A stretch of 64,000 nt of DNA, taken from Aequorivita antarctica (lineage in GTDB: Bacteria > Bacteroidota > Bacteroidia > Flavobacteriales > Flavobacteriaceae). The stretch is taken from contig NZ_VORT01000004.1 of assembly GCF_007997155.1 (NCBI RefSeq), positions 308,560-372,559 of the forward strand. The letters are read 5' to 3'. Under the pieces are notes generated by a model, which saw only the letters and a list, made by a program, of their open reading frames with translations, did no database searches and was not told where the DNA came from. The translations under genes and the position numbers were made by a program. This document shows positions 18,261 to 26,985 of the stretch, piece after piece (position 1 is the first letter of the stretch; each line of letters starts with the position of its first letter).

Positions 18261-19070
18261 ATGAAAACTCTTTTAGCTATTGCAATAAAAGCCGCTTTGG
18301 AAGGCGGAACAGAAATTCTGAAAGTTTATGAAACAAATTTCAATGTTGAAATTAAGGATGACAATTCGCCATTGACCCAAGCCGATAAAAATGCCAATAC
18401 TATTATAAACAGTTATTTAAAAACTACTGGAATTCCAATTATCAGCGAAGAAAATCGACAAATTGATTATTTGGAAAGAAAAAAATGGAGTCAGTGTTGG
18501 ATCGTGGATCCGCTGGACGGTACTAAAGAATTTATAAAACGCAATGGTGAATTTACAGTGAATATTGCGCTCATTGATAATGGCGATCCTATTCTTGGTG
18601 TGATTTACGTTCCTGTTTCAAAAGAACTCTATTTTACTTCAGAAGACGGAAAAACTTCAAAAAAGATAATTGTTTTTTCGGAAGAAATTTCGGTTGAAGA
18701 AATATTCGAAAAGGCCGAAATAATCAAACCATCCAAAATTACTTCCGGAGTAAAAATTGTGGGTAGTCGTTCACATTTGAATGAGGATACAAAGAAATTT
18801 ATTTCAGAAATTGAAAATAACCTGTCCGCAGAAGGAGGAAAAAACAAAGTAGAAATAGTTTCAAAAGGAAGTTCCTTAAAATTCTGTTTGGTGGCCGAAG
18901 GTTTGGCGCACATTTATCCGCGATTTGCCCCTACAATGGAGTGGGACACCGCCGCTGGGCATGCTATCTGTAAAGCCGTTGGTGTTTCAGTGATTGACCA
19001 AATCACTGGAAAATCGATGCAGTACAACAAGCCAAATTTACTTAATAACTATTTTTTGGTAAAAGCCTAA
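18261..19070 (+). CDS. cysQ: 3'(2'),5'-bisphosphate nucleotidase
   Basis: CysQ hydrolyses PAP (adenosine 3',5'-bisphosphate), the by-product of PAPS use, to AMP. It belongs to the lithium-sensitive inositol monophosphatase superfamily. Its metal-binding signatures are all visible: SEE near residue 62, DPLDGTKEF at 83-91, and EWDTAAGHA near 228. At 269 residues it has family length. It is the first gene of a five-gene sulfate-activation unit and its TAA shares one base with the ATG of the next gene. PAP recycling matters when PAPS is consumed in quantity. Confidence 0.93.
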   Translation: MKTLLAIAIKAALEGGTEILKVYETNFNVEIKDDNSPLTQADKNANTIINSYLKTTGIPIISEENRQIDYLERKKWSQCWIVDPLDGTKEFIKRNGEFTVNIALIDNGDPILGVIYVPVSKELYFTSEDGKTSKKIIVFSEEISVEEIFEKAEIIKPSKITSGVKIVGSRSHLNEDTKKFISEIENNLSAEGGKNKVEIVSKGSSLKFCLVAEGLAHIYPRFAPTMEWDTAAGHAICKAVGVSVIDQITGKSMQYNKPNLLNNYFLVKA

Positions 19071-19492
19071 TGAAAGATCAATCCCGAAAACGTCACATTG
19101 CCAAAACCATAACTTGGCGAATGGTTGGAACTCTTGATACCATTTTGCTATCGTGGTTAATTACGGGTAATCCTTGGACGGGACTTAAAATTGGTTTGGC
19201 AGAAGTGGTTACCAAAATGGTTTTGTATTATTTTCACGAGCGGGTTTGGTTTAAGATTAATCTTTCAGAAAAAGGTGTTATTCGTGAAAGCCGAAAACGC
19301 CACATTGCAAAAACTTTTACTTGGCGCGGGGTTGGAACATTAGACACTATGTTGCTTTCTTGGCTGATAACCGGAAACCCATTGACGGGGCTCAAGATTG
19401 GACTGTCAGAACTTTTAACCAAAATGATTTTATATTATCTTCACGAACGGGTTTGGTATCGAACCAATTATGGATTGCCAAACAGAAAATAG
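19070..19492 (+). CDS. Tandem DUF2061 membrane protein in the sulfate-activation operon
   Basis: A 140-residue protein made of two near-identical DUF2061 units (residues 6-64 and 76-134), each reading RKRHIAKTxTWRxVGTLDT then LLSWLITGNP and ending in HERVW. By eye about three quarters of the residues match between copies, and the DNA is similarly alike, indicating internal duplication. Each unit has two hydrophobic segments. DUF2061 has no established function, but it is repeatedly found beside or fused to sulfate-assimilation genes in Bacteroidota, so a membrane role in sulfate handling is a reasonable guess. The start ATG overlaps the cysQ stop by one base. Confidence 0.85.
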   Translation: MKDQSRKRHIAKTITWRMVGTLDTILLSWLITGNPWTGLKIGLAEVVTKMVLYYFHERVWFKINLSEKGVIRESRKRHIAKTFTWRGVGTLDTMLLSWLITGNPLTGLKIGLSELLTKMILYYLHERVWYRTNYGLPNRK

Positions 19493-19498
19493 CTATTT

Positions 19499-20098
19499 AT
19501 GAATGATAACATAATTCCTCATAATTTCAGTATCACACAAGAGCAACGAAGTGATTTAAAAAAACATCAACCTTTGTTGGTTTGGTTTACTGGGCTTTCT
19601 GGCTCAGGAAAGTCTACGATTGCAAATGCACTAGAAATAAAGTTATTTGAACAAGGAATACACACGTATTTATTGGATGGAGACAACGTTCGAAAAGGTT
19701 TGAACAATAACCTTTCCTTCTCCGTGGAGGACAGAACTGAAAACATCCGCCGTATTGCCGAAGTTGCCAATTTGATGATAGATGCGGGATTAGTAGTTTT
19801 GGCCTCCTTTGTTTCGCCTTATAGGGAAGACCGTGAAAATGTGAAGCGGATTGTTGGGTATGAAAATTTTCTAGAAGTTTTTGTAAATACGCCCATTGAA
19901 GAATGTGAGCGGAGAGATGTAAAAGGATTATACGAAAAAGCAAGAGCAGGGGAAATCAAAAATTTCACAGGAGTAAATGCACCCTATGAAGCACCAATGG
20001 CGCCAGATGTTGAGATTGATACTACGATGGTTTCTGTGGAAGAAGCGGTGGCTTTAATTATGACCCAAATAGAACAAAGAATAAAGAATAAAGAATAA
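19499..20098 (+). CDS. cysC: Adenylylsulfate (APS) kinase
   Basis: CysC phosphorylates APS to PAPS. The 199-residue protein has its P-loop at residues 32-40 (GLSGSGKST), the DGDNVRKGLN substrate loop near 60, and the FVSPYREDRE motif near 100. It lies six bases after the DUF2061 gene. The final codons (EQRIKNKE and stop) are encoded by an AGAATAAA tandem repeat, so the C-terminus has been shaped by that repeat. It is a separate protein and is not fused to CysN. Confidence 0.95.
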   Translation: MNDNIIPHNFSITQEQRSDLKKHQPLLVWFTGLSGSGKSTIANALEIKLFEQGIHTYLLDGDNVRKGLNNNLSFSVEDRTENIRRIAEVANLMIDAGLVVLASFVSPYREDRENVKRIVGYENFLEVFVNTPIEECERRDVKGLYEKARAGEIKNFTGVNAPYEAPMAPDVEIDTTMVSVEEAVALIMTQIEQRIKNKE

Positions 20099-20104
20099 AG
20101 AAAG
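20080..20104. repeat. AGAATAAA tandem repeat overlapping the end of cysC
   Basis: Three consecutive copies of the 7-base word GAATAAA span the last codons and stop of cysC. The same word is repeated after dps at 17286-17308. Confidence 0.7.
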
Positions 20105-20148
20105 GGGAGAGCCTAAAACCTCAACACCCACGAAAAACACATATAGCA

Positions 20149-21054
20149 ATGAGTAAGTACTATTTAAATTATTTGGATGAATTAGAATCCGAAGCTATCT
20201 ATATCCTTCGGGAAGTGTATGCGCAGTTTCAAAATCCAGTGATACTGTTTTCAGGAGGAAAAGATTCCATTCTGGTTACGCATTTGGCAAAGAAAGCATT
20301 TTATCCCTCAAAGATTCCTTTCCCCTTAATGCATGTTGATACAGGGCATAATTTTCCCGAAACAATTCAGTTTCGCGATGATTTAATTAAGGAATTAGGG
20401 GCTCAGCTTATAGTGGGTTCTGTTCAAGAGTCTATAGATACAGGAAGGGTTGCTGAAGAAAAAGGAAAGAATGCAACACGTAACGCCCTTCAAATTACAA
20501 CTTTGTTGGATGCCATAGAAAGTAATAAAATAGACTGTGCCATTGGCGGAGGAAGACGCGATGAAGAAAAAGCCCGTGCCAAGGAACGCTTCTTTTCACA
20601 TAGAGATGACTTTGGGCAATGGGACCCAAAAAACCAACGCCCCGAACTTTGGAATTTGCTGAACGGAAAACATTTTGAAGGGGAACATTTCCGTGCTTTC
20701 CCAATTAGTAATTGGACTGAAATGGATGTTTGGAATTATATTAAACGTGAAGATATCAAAATTCCGTCATTGTATTTGGCTCACCAACGCGAAGTGGTTT
20801 GGCGAAGCGATACCTGGATTCCTGTTTCAGAACATTTAAAGCTGGAAGAAAACGAAAAAATAGAAACTAAGAGAATCCGTTTTAGAACGTTGGGAGATAT
20901 TACCATTACTGGTGGAATTGAATCTGAAGCTGATACTTTGGAAAAGATTGCGGTAGAAGTTGCCGCCATGCGAATGACGGAAAGAGGGAATCGTTCAGAC
21001 GATAAGCGTTCTGAAACCGCGATGGAAGACAGAAAAAAACAAGGTTATTTCTAA
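20149..21054 (+). CDS. cysD: Sulfate adenylyltransferase subunit 2
   Basis: CysD is the catalytic ATP sulfurylase subunit, forming APS and pyrophosphate from sulfate and ATP. It belongs to the PP-loop ATP pyrophosphatase family, with SGGKDS at residues 35-40. The 301-residue length and the C-terminal EDRKKQGYF match the family. It works as a heterodimer with CysN, encoded 57 bases downstream. It follows cysC after 50 bases. Confidence 0.96.
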   Translation: MSKYYLNYLDELESEAIYILREVYAQFQNPVILFSGGKDSILVTHLAKKAFYPSKIPFPLMHVDTGHNFPETIQFRDDLIKELGAQLIVGSVQESIDTGRVAEEKGKNATRNALQITTLLDAIESNKIDCAIGGGRRDEEKARAKERFFSHRDDFGQWDPKNQRPELWNLLNGKHFEGEHFRAFPISNWTEMDVWNYIKREDIKIPSLYLAHQREVVWRSDTWIPVSEHLKLEENEKIETKRIRFRTLGDITITGGIESEADTLEKIAVEVAAMRMTERGNRSDDKRSETAMEDRKKQGYF

Positions 21055-21111
21055 GTTTTTAATTCAAAGCTAAATATTAAAGCACAAAAACAAATTTATA
21101 ATTTAGGATAA

Positions 21112-22368
21112 ATGATGGTAGATAATAATCAATTATTACGATTTACAACAGCTGGAAGCGTTGATGACGGTAAGAGTACTTTAATTGGAAGATTGCTTTA
21201 CGATTCAAAGTCAATTTTTGAGGACCAATTGGCAGCTGTTGAAAGTACAAGTAAGAAAAAAGGCCATGACAATATTGATCTTGCCATGTTTACTGACGGC
21301 TTAAAAGAGGAGCGGGAACAAGGAATTACTATTGATGTTGCGTATCGATATTTTACGACACCTAAAAGAAAATTTATAATTGCCGATACCCCAGGCCATA
21401 TTCAATATACTCGAAATATGATTACGGGAGCTTCCACCGCAAATGCAGCCATTATCTTGGTGGATGCCAGGCACGGAGTTATAGAACAGACCAAGAGACA
21501 CTCTTTTATTGCTTCGCTTTTGCAAATACCACATTTAATTGTGTGTATTAATAAAATGGATCTCGTGAACTATGACGAGTCGGTATATGACAATATTGTA
21601 GATCAATATGAAAATTTGTCATCTAAACTTGTTATTCAAGATATTACCTATATACCAATTAGTGCACTACATGGCGACAACGTGGTAAATCGTTCTGAAA
21701 ATATGGAATGGTACAAGGGCGCAGCTTTGTTATATACTCTTGAAACATTGCATATTAGTAATGACCTTAATAAAATTGACGCGCGTTTTCCAGTACAAAC
21801 GGTGCTTCGTCCACAAAGAGAAGGATTCATAGACTATCGCGGTTATGCTGGTAGAATAGCTAGTGGCGTATTCAGAAAAGGGGATTCAGTGGTTGCGCTT
21901 CCTTCTGGTTTTACCTCAAAGATAAAAAGCATAAACACATATGATCAAGAGTTTGATGAGGCTTATGTACCAATGTCTGTTTCCATAACCTTGGAAGATG
22001 ATATAGATATTAGTAGGGGCGATATGATTGTCAGAACCAATAATAGACCTGAAACTTCACAAGAATTTGACGTAATGCTTTGTTGGATGAGTAGTAAGGC
22101 ATCACAGCCGAGAGCAAAATATACCGTATGCCATACGGAAAATTCGCAAAAAGCGATGATAAAGAATGTTTTGTATAAAGTGGATATCAATACTTACGAT
22201 CGTATTAAGGACCAAGAAACTTTTGAGATGAATGACATTGGGCGCGTAACTATCAGAACTACTAAACCTTTGATGATTGATTCTTATGGAACCAACCGTA
22301 CTACGGGAAGTATCATATTGATTGACGACAATACCAATGAAACTGTTGCAGCTGGGATGATAGTGTAA
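21112..22368 (+). CDS. cysN: Sulfate adenylyltransferase subunit 1 (GTPase)
   Basis: CysN is the GTPase that drives APS synthesis by CysD. Its EF-Tu-like G domain shows G1 GSVDDGKST at 15-23, G3 DTPGH at 92-96 and G4 NKMD at 147-150. Two beta-barrel domains follow. At 418 residues it lacks the C-terminal APS-kinase domain that is fused in some species, consistent with a separate cysC. Two adjacent ATGs (21112 and 21115) are equally possible starts. It ends the sulfate-activation unit, followed by a hairpin terminator. Confidence 0.95.
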   Translation: MMVDNNQLLRFTTAGSVDDGKSTLIGRLLYDSKSIFEDQLAAVESTSKKKGHDNIDLAMFTDGLKEEREQGITIDVAYRYFTTPKRKFIIADTPGHIQYTRNMITGASTANAAIILVDARHGVIEQTKRHSFIASLLQIPHLIVCINKMDLVNYDESVYDNIVDQYENLSSKLVIQDITYIPISALHGDNVVNRSENMEWYKGAALLYTLETLHISNDLNKIDARFPVQTVLRPQREGFIDYRGYAGRIASGVFRKGDSVVALPSGFTSKIKSINTYDQEFDEAYVPMSVSITLEDDIDISRGDMIVRTNNRPETSQEFDVMLCWMSSKASQPRAKYTVCHTENSQKAMIKNVLYKVDINTYDRIKDQETFEMNDIGRVTIRTTKPLMIDSYGTNRTTGSIILIDDNTNETVAAGMIV

Positions 22369-22396
22369 AAACCATCTATTTCATCGATGAAAGAAC

Positions 22397-22434
22397 AAAA
22401 AATCCCCGCAAAATACCTTTATTGGGGATTTTTT
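22397..22434 (+). terminator. Terminator after cysN
   Basis: An 11-bp stem (22397-22407 with 22424-22434) has a 16-base loop and a T-run in its right arm. It separates the sulfate-activation genes from the capsule genes transcriptionally. Confidence 0.8.
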
Positions 22435-22445
22435 GTATTCTTTAA

Positions 22446-22478
22446 TTGCGAAATACCAAAATGAGCGTAGTATCTTTG
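22446..22478 (+). promoter_or_regulatory. Promoter of the capsule locus
   Basis: TTG at 22446-22448 and TATCTTTG at 22471-22478 are 22 bases apart. The first capsule gene starts at 22492, leaving a leader of only a few bases. Confidence 0.65.
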
Positions 22479-22491
22479 CGAACTTTAAAAG

Positions 22492-23760
22492 ATGGCCGTT
22501 TTTTTTCGGTTTAAGAAATTCAGATTGAAAAAATATTTCAACATATTAAAAGGAAAAGATGCAAAGGTATTGTTGGAAAATTTTTTTTCCCTTTCCGCTT
22601 TGCAATTAGTAGGTATGCTTTTGCCTCTTATAACCTTACCATATTTGTTGCGTGTTTTGGGATTTTCAAATTATGGAATTGTAATCTTAGCTGGTTCGTT
22701 GATTGCCTATTTTCAATCGATTACCGATTACAGTTTTAAAATTACTGCTACTCGCGATGTGGCTGTATTCCGAAACAGCCCAGAAAAGATGAACATTATT
22801 TACAGCAAAGTATTAATGATAAAGGGAATGTTTCTATGCCTTTCTTTTTTGGCACTTTTTGCCATTGTGATGCTCTACCCACCATTTTATGAAGAAAGAA
22901 AGGTCTTTTTCTTGACTATGCCACTTTTGTTGGGTTACAGTCTGTTTCCTGAATGGTTTTTTCAGGGAATTGAAAAGATGAAGTACATCTCACTTTTGAA
23001 CATTGGTATCAAACTTTTCTTTACCATTTGTGTCTTCATTTTTATAACGAAAAAGGAAGATTACTGGATTTATCCACTCCTCCAAAGTGCAGGCTTTATT
23101 GGAGCGGGATTGGTTGGACAGTATATTTTAATTAAGAAGTATAAATTGAAATTTCGCTGGCTTCGTTTTAAAATGATAAAAAACACCATCAAGGATAATT
23201 TCCCCATATTTATAAACCAATTTTTACCAAATCTCTATAATAATACCAATACGTTACTGCTCGGAATATTTACAACCACCTATTTGGTGGGGATTTACGA
23301 TGCACTTAAAAAAATAATAGACCTTTGCGTGGCTTTGCTAAATGTAGTTTCAAGAGTATTCTTTCCATTTCTTAATAGAAGAAAAGACGCTTTCCCGAAG
23401 TATCGCAATATGATGTTGGTTTTGGGGCTAGTCTTGGCTATGATGCCTATTATAGTAAACCCTTTAGTTTTTTGGTATTTGGATATGGTATATGAAAATG
23501 CACTTTTAATTTTAACGTTGCTATCCTTAAGCATTATTGGTTATACAGCGTATGATATTTTTGGATTGAATTATTTTATAATACGCAGAAAAGATAAATT
23601 GGTGATGAAGAATACCATTGTATCATCTTTAATTGGGTTTGTTTTGGCATTCCCGCTGATATACTTTTTTAATATTTTGGGAGCAGCTATAAACCTAATG
23701 TTCGCAAGATTTATGATGGGCGGCGGATTAACTTGGAATTATTTTAAATCAAAAAAATGA
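22492..23760 (+). CDS. Wzx-type polysaccharide flippase
   Basis: A 422-residue integral membrane protein with about twelve hydrophobic segments, of the MOP/PST flippase family. The opening ENFFSLSALQLVGMLLPLITLPYLLRVLGFSNYG is the classic Wzx signature. It would flip undecaprenyl-linked repeat units across the inner membrane. It is the first gene of the capsule locus, with its own promoter and short leader. Its stop overlaps the next gene by four bases (ATGA). Wzx sequences are too variable to infer the substrate. Confidence 0.9.
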   Translation: MAVFFRFKKFRLKKYFNILKGKDAKVLLENFFSLSALQLVGMLLPLITLPYLLRVLGFSNYGIVILAGSLIAYFQSITDYSFKITATRDVAVFRNSPEKMNIIYSKVLMIKGMFLCLSFLALFAIVMLYPPFYEERKVFFLTMPLLLGYSLFPEWFFQGIEKMKYISLLNIGIKLFFTICVFIFITKKEDYWIYPLLQSAGFIGAGLVGQYILIKKYKLKFRWLRFKMIKNTIKDNFPIFINQFLPNLYNNTNTLLLGIFTTTYLVGIYDALKKIIDLCVALLNVVSRVFFPFLNRRKDAFPKYRNMMLVLGLVLAMMPIIVNPLVFWYLDMVYENALLILTLLSLSIIGYTAYDIFGLNYFIIRRKDKLVMKNTIVSSLIGFVLAFPLIYFFNILGAAINLMFARFMMGGGLTWNYFKSKK

Positions 23761-24776
23761 AAATAGCTATACAGCATAGGGAAGGAGGTTTTACGGAACG
23801 ATGGATTGCTTACTGCCAAAAAAACAGTCTAGACTTCTTATTGGTGGACTGTTTTAAAACCGATATTCTTAATATCTTAAGAAAAGAGAAAGTAACCCAT
23901 TTAATGTGGCATTTAAACCACGCATCCTCAAAAGATTTGATGGTCTATCCTTACGTTATGAATGCTGCGAAAAACATGTGCATCAAAACTTTTCCTAATT
24001 TCAACACTCGCTGGCATTTTGACGATAAAATTGCTCAAAAATATTTGTTTGAAAGTATTGGCGCCCCATTGGTAAAAAGCGATGTTTTTTATGAAAGAGA
24101 AGATGCATTGTCTTTTTTGAATACATCCCAGCTGCCTTTGGTTGCCAAGCTTAAACGAGGTGCGGGTTCTACGAACGTAAAATTGATTAAATCAAAAGCG
24201 GAAGGAGAGGAATACATAAAAAGGTTATTTTCAGAAGGCATCGTCTCAACAGCTAAGGCACTTGGTAATTTTGACCAAAAACTACGTGTAGCAAAACAAA
24301 TAAAAGATCCTGTTAAACTAATAAAGAAAACCATCGGGTTTTTTAAAAAAAATAGGAGGGAGCGCACCTTGGCCAATGTTGAAAAAGGATATGTCTATTT
24401 TCAAGAATTCATGCCAAATAACGAGTTTGACATACGTATAATAGTTGTGGGTGAGATTGCTTTCGGTATTCGAAGATTTAACAAAGAAAATGATTTCCGC
24501 GCTTCGGGTAGTGGAAAGATTGATTTTGAAGTAGCAAAAATTGATTTGGAAACTGTGAAAATAGCTTTTGATGTTACACAGAAGATTGGAGGTCAGTGTT
24601 TGGCTTTTGATTTTGTCTATAATTTAAATAAAGAACCTAAGATTGTTGAAGTCTGTTTTGGGTTTTCAATGAAAGCATATGATGCCTGTCCAGGTTATTG
24701 GAAAAAGGACTTGAGTTTTGTTGAGGGCACCTTCATCCCACAGGAGTTTATGATGGAAAACTTTCTTAACGAGTAA
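23757..24776 (+). CDS. RimK-like ATP-grasp ligase in the capsule locus
   Basis: A 339-residue protein with the ATP-grasp fold: an adenine-loop lysine region (LVAKLKRGAGSTNVKLI near 130), a hinge FQEFMPN near 222, a KENDFRASGSG loop, and metal-binding AFDFVYN ... IVEVCFG near the end. Members join a carboxylate to an amine or thiol through an acyl-phosphate. The N-terminal region (HLMWHLNHASSKD) is not a known carboxylate-binding domain. Placed between the flippase and a Wzy-like gene with four-base and one-base overlaps, it is probably co-translated and acts on the glycan or its precursor. Substrates are unknown; an amino-acid amide on a uronic acid is one possibility. Confidence 0.75.
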   Translation: MKIAIQHREGGFTERWIAYCQKNSLDFLLVDCFKTDILNILRKEKVTHLMWHLNHASSKDLMVYPYVMNAAKNMCIKTFPNFNTRWHFDDKIAQKYLFESIGAPLVKSDVFYEREDALSFLNTSQLPLVAKLKRGAGSTNVKLIKSKAEGEEYIKRLFSEGIVSTAKALGNFDQKLRVAKQIKDPVKLIKKTIGFFKKNRRERTLANVEKGYVYFQEFMPNNEFDIRIIVVGEIAFGIRRFNKENDFRASGSGKIDFEVAKIDLETVKIAFDVTQKIGGQCLAFDFVYNLNKEPKIVEVCFGFSMKAYDACPGYWKKDLSFVEGTFIPQEFMMENFLNE

Positions 24777-25921
24777 TGGAAATTTCTCGCGAAATATTGA
24801 CTAGGGTTACCATTTTGGATATATCCTTGATATTGATGTATATTGTTGGGATAGTTGCACTTGCGAGAAAATTTAGGAGTGTATCGATTAAGTTTGTGAG
24901 GCTCTTCACTTTAATTGGTGCTTTACATCTTCTATTTACATTTCTTTATTATTACCTAACGTTAGACAACGTAGCAGATGCCATTGGTTACTATAGAAGA
25001 GTTATTTATTTATACGATAGTTGGAATGAAACATTTGGACAGGGAACAACCTTCATCTATTTTACGTTATATCCTCTCGTAAAATTTTTCGGTTTGTCAT
25101 ATTTCGGGGCTTACTTTATCTACTCTTTTTTAGGGCTTTTAGGGTTTTATTATTTGCTAAATGTTCTAATCAATATTACGGACAAAAATTGGAGTAATTG
25201 GTTTTACATACTATTGCTACCCAATGCCCACTATTGGACCGTTGGGATTGGTAAGGATTCTTTAATGTTTTTTGGAATTAGCTTTCTTGTTTATTTGTAT
25301 TTTTTTAGAAAGAAATGGTTTTTATATATTTTTCCTTTGCTACTTGTTGCTTTTATTAGGTTGCATACACTTTTCTTTATACTGACTGCCTTTGGTGCTA
25401 CTCAAATTCTTTTAAATAAGAAGATTAAGATTTCGACAAAAATTTTGGTATTTGTCTTCCTTGGAGGAATTTTATTTATGTTGTTTCCATTTTTAATGGC
25501 AAGGGTCGGTTTTGTGGATACCGAAAGTATTTTATCTCAGTTTGAGGATTTGGCAGGTCAAAAAATTGAAGGCGGATCGTCAATTTATATGGGTGACAAA
25601 ACATTAATAGTCAAGTGGCTGAGTTATATGTTTAGACCTCTTTTTTATGACGTTTTTAATATATTGAGCTTAATCGTTTCCTTTGAAAATGCCCTTTGGT
25701 TAATCTTTTTCTTTAAAATTTTTAAAAATTTACGAAAAAAAATACAATTGAAATATCAAGAAGTTTACTGGTTTACTTTTTCAGCAGTTTTTTTTATTAC
25801 AATCCCAGCAGCTTATTTGTTATATAATTTGGGAATCGCGGTTCGACAAAAGACGATGATTATACCTTTTCTTTTTATTCTTGTGTTTTTGTCGATTTTT
25901 AGATTAAAGAAAAATATATAA
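24776..25921 (+). CDS. Polytopic membrane protein, candidate Wzy polymerase
   Basis: A 381-residue protein with about ten hydrophobic segments and a larger loop around residues 240-285 (RVGFVDTESILSQFEDLAGQKIEGG). The pattern, and the GIGKDSLMFF motif near 160, resemble EpsG/Wzy-like O-antigen and capsule polymerases. No other polymerase is present in the locus, which supports the role by elimination. It overlaps its neighbours by one base on each side (TAATG). The identification rests on topology and context. Confidence 0.6.
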   Translation: MEISREILTRVTILDISLILMYIVGIVALARKFRSVSIKFVRLFTLIGALHLLFTFLYYYLTLDNVADAIGYYRRVIYLYDSWNETFGQGTTFIYFTLYPLVKFFGLSYFGAYFIYSFLGLLGFYYLLNVLINITDKNWSNWFYILLLPNAHYWTVGIGKDSLMFFGISFLVYLYFFRKKWFLYIFPLLLVAFIRLHTLFFILTAFGATQILLNKKIKISTKILVFVFLGGILFMLFPFLMARVGFVDTESILSQFEDLAGQKIEGGSSIYMGDKTLIVKWLSYMFRPLFYDVFNILSLIVSFENALWLIFFFKIFKNLRKKIQLKYQEVYWFTFSAVFFITIPAAYLLYNLGIAVRQKTMIIPFLFILVFLSIFRLKKNI

Positions 25922-26985
25922 TGGAGCAGAGAAAAAAAATATATTTTTTTACAATGTCACTAGCAAAAGGTGGGGCAGAAAACCAGCTAGTGAGGTTAGC
26001 ACTCTATTATAAAAAAAAGGGATATGAAGTAACTATTATCCAGACGTTCCCTGAAAATGATTTTGTGGATGAACTCACAAAAAATCAAATAGATAACTTA
26101 GAATTTAGATATAATTCTCCAAATGGAATTAGGGGACTATTTTCATTTATAAAAAAAAATAGACCTGATGTAATCATATCTTTTATGTTTGCTGCAAATC
26201 TCGTTGCTAGAGCCGTGAAATTTAGATTTAAAACTCCAATAATTACATCAGTTCGAAGTGAGAAAATTTCTAAACTATACAATTTTTTATATAGAATTTC
26301 ATACAAAATTGATGATTTCACTGTGTTTAACTCAGCAGTTTCTCTATCAGTTTTTAGAGAAAAACATTTAACCTTACAAAAAAAATCAATTTATATTCCC
26401 AATGCAATTATAATCGATGCGCTCCCAGTGTTAGAATCTAAAAACAGTGTATTTACATTAATAAGTATAGCACACTTTAGACCAGCAAAGGATTACAAAA
26501 CACTGTTTGAAGCTATAAAAATTTTAAATGATCAAAACGTGCCAATAAAACTTATTGTTTTGGGTAAAACTCTTGGTCAAGAATGGCCAGACATTTTTTT
26601 AGAAAAATTGGGAATAAAAGATTTGGTTGAAATTAAAGGATATGTGCCTTATCCAAAAGAATATTTTTCTAAGGTTGATGCTTTAGTTCTTTCTACTTTT
26701 TGGGAAGGTACTCCAAATGCAATTTTGGAGGCTATGGCAAATAAGCTTCCAATTATTTCTACCGACATTACAGTTTGTAATAAACTTATTACAAATGCAA
26801 AATGTGGCTTTTTGTCTGCTCCACAAGATGCACTAGATTTAAGTTTGAAGATTCAAGAACTCATGGCTTTACCTGAAACTGAAAGAGAAATGCTTGGAAC
26901 TAATGGCTATAACTATACTGTAGAACATTATTCAGAAAATATTGTTTATGAGCAATGGGAGAAATTGATTGATAATTTACTATGA
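25921..26985 (+). CDS. GT4-family glycosyltransferase
   Basis: A 354-residue GT-B fold enzyme. N-terminal FTMSLAKGGAENQLVRLA is the typical GT4 acceptor-domain start. The C-terminal domain has ISIAHFRPAKDYKTLFEA and the ExxxxxE nucleotide-sugar motif in STFWEGTPNAILEAMANKLP. It would add a sugar to the lipid-linked repeat unit in the cytoplasm; donor and linkage are not predictable. It is embedded in an overlapping gene string (one base before, four bases after). This part of the locus is visibly more AT-rich than the flanking housekeeping genes. Confidence 0.88.
   Translation: MEQRKKIYFFTMSLAKGGAENQLVRLALYYKKKGYEVTIIQTFPENDFVDELTKNQIDNLEFRYNSPNGIRGLFSFIKKNRPDVIISFMFAANLVARAVKFRFKTPIITSVRSEKISKLYNFLYRISYKIDDFTVFNSAVSLSVFREKHLTLQKKSIYIPNAIIIDALPVLESKNSVFTLISIAHFRPAKDYKTLFEAIKILNDQNVPIKLIVLGKTLGQEWPDIFLEKLGIKDLVEIKGYVPYPKEYFSKVDALVLSTFWEGTPNAILEAMANKLPIISTDITVCNKLITNAKCGFLSAPQDALDLSLKIQELMALPETEREMLGTNGYNYTVEHYSENIVYEQWEKLIDNLL

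Noticed and set aside
19070..19492. A sequencing or assembly duplication in the DUF2061 gene
   Set aside because: The two copies differ at many codons, including non-synonymous changes, so the duplication is biological.
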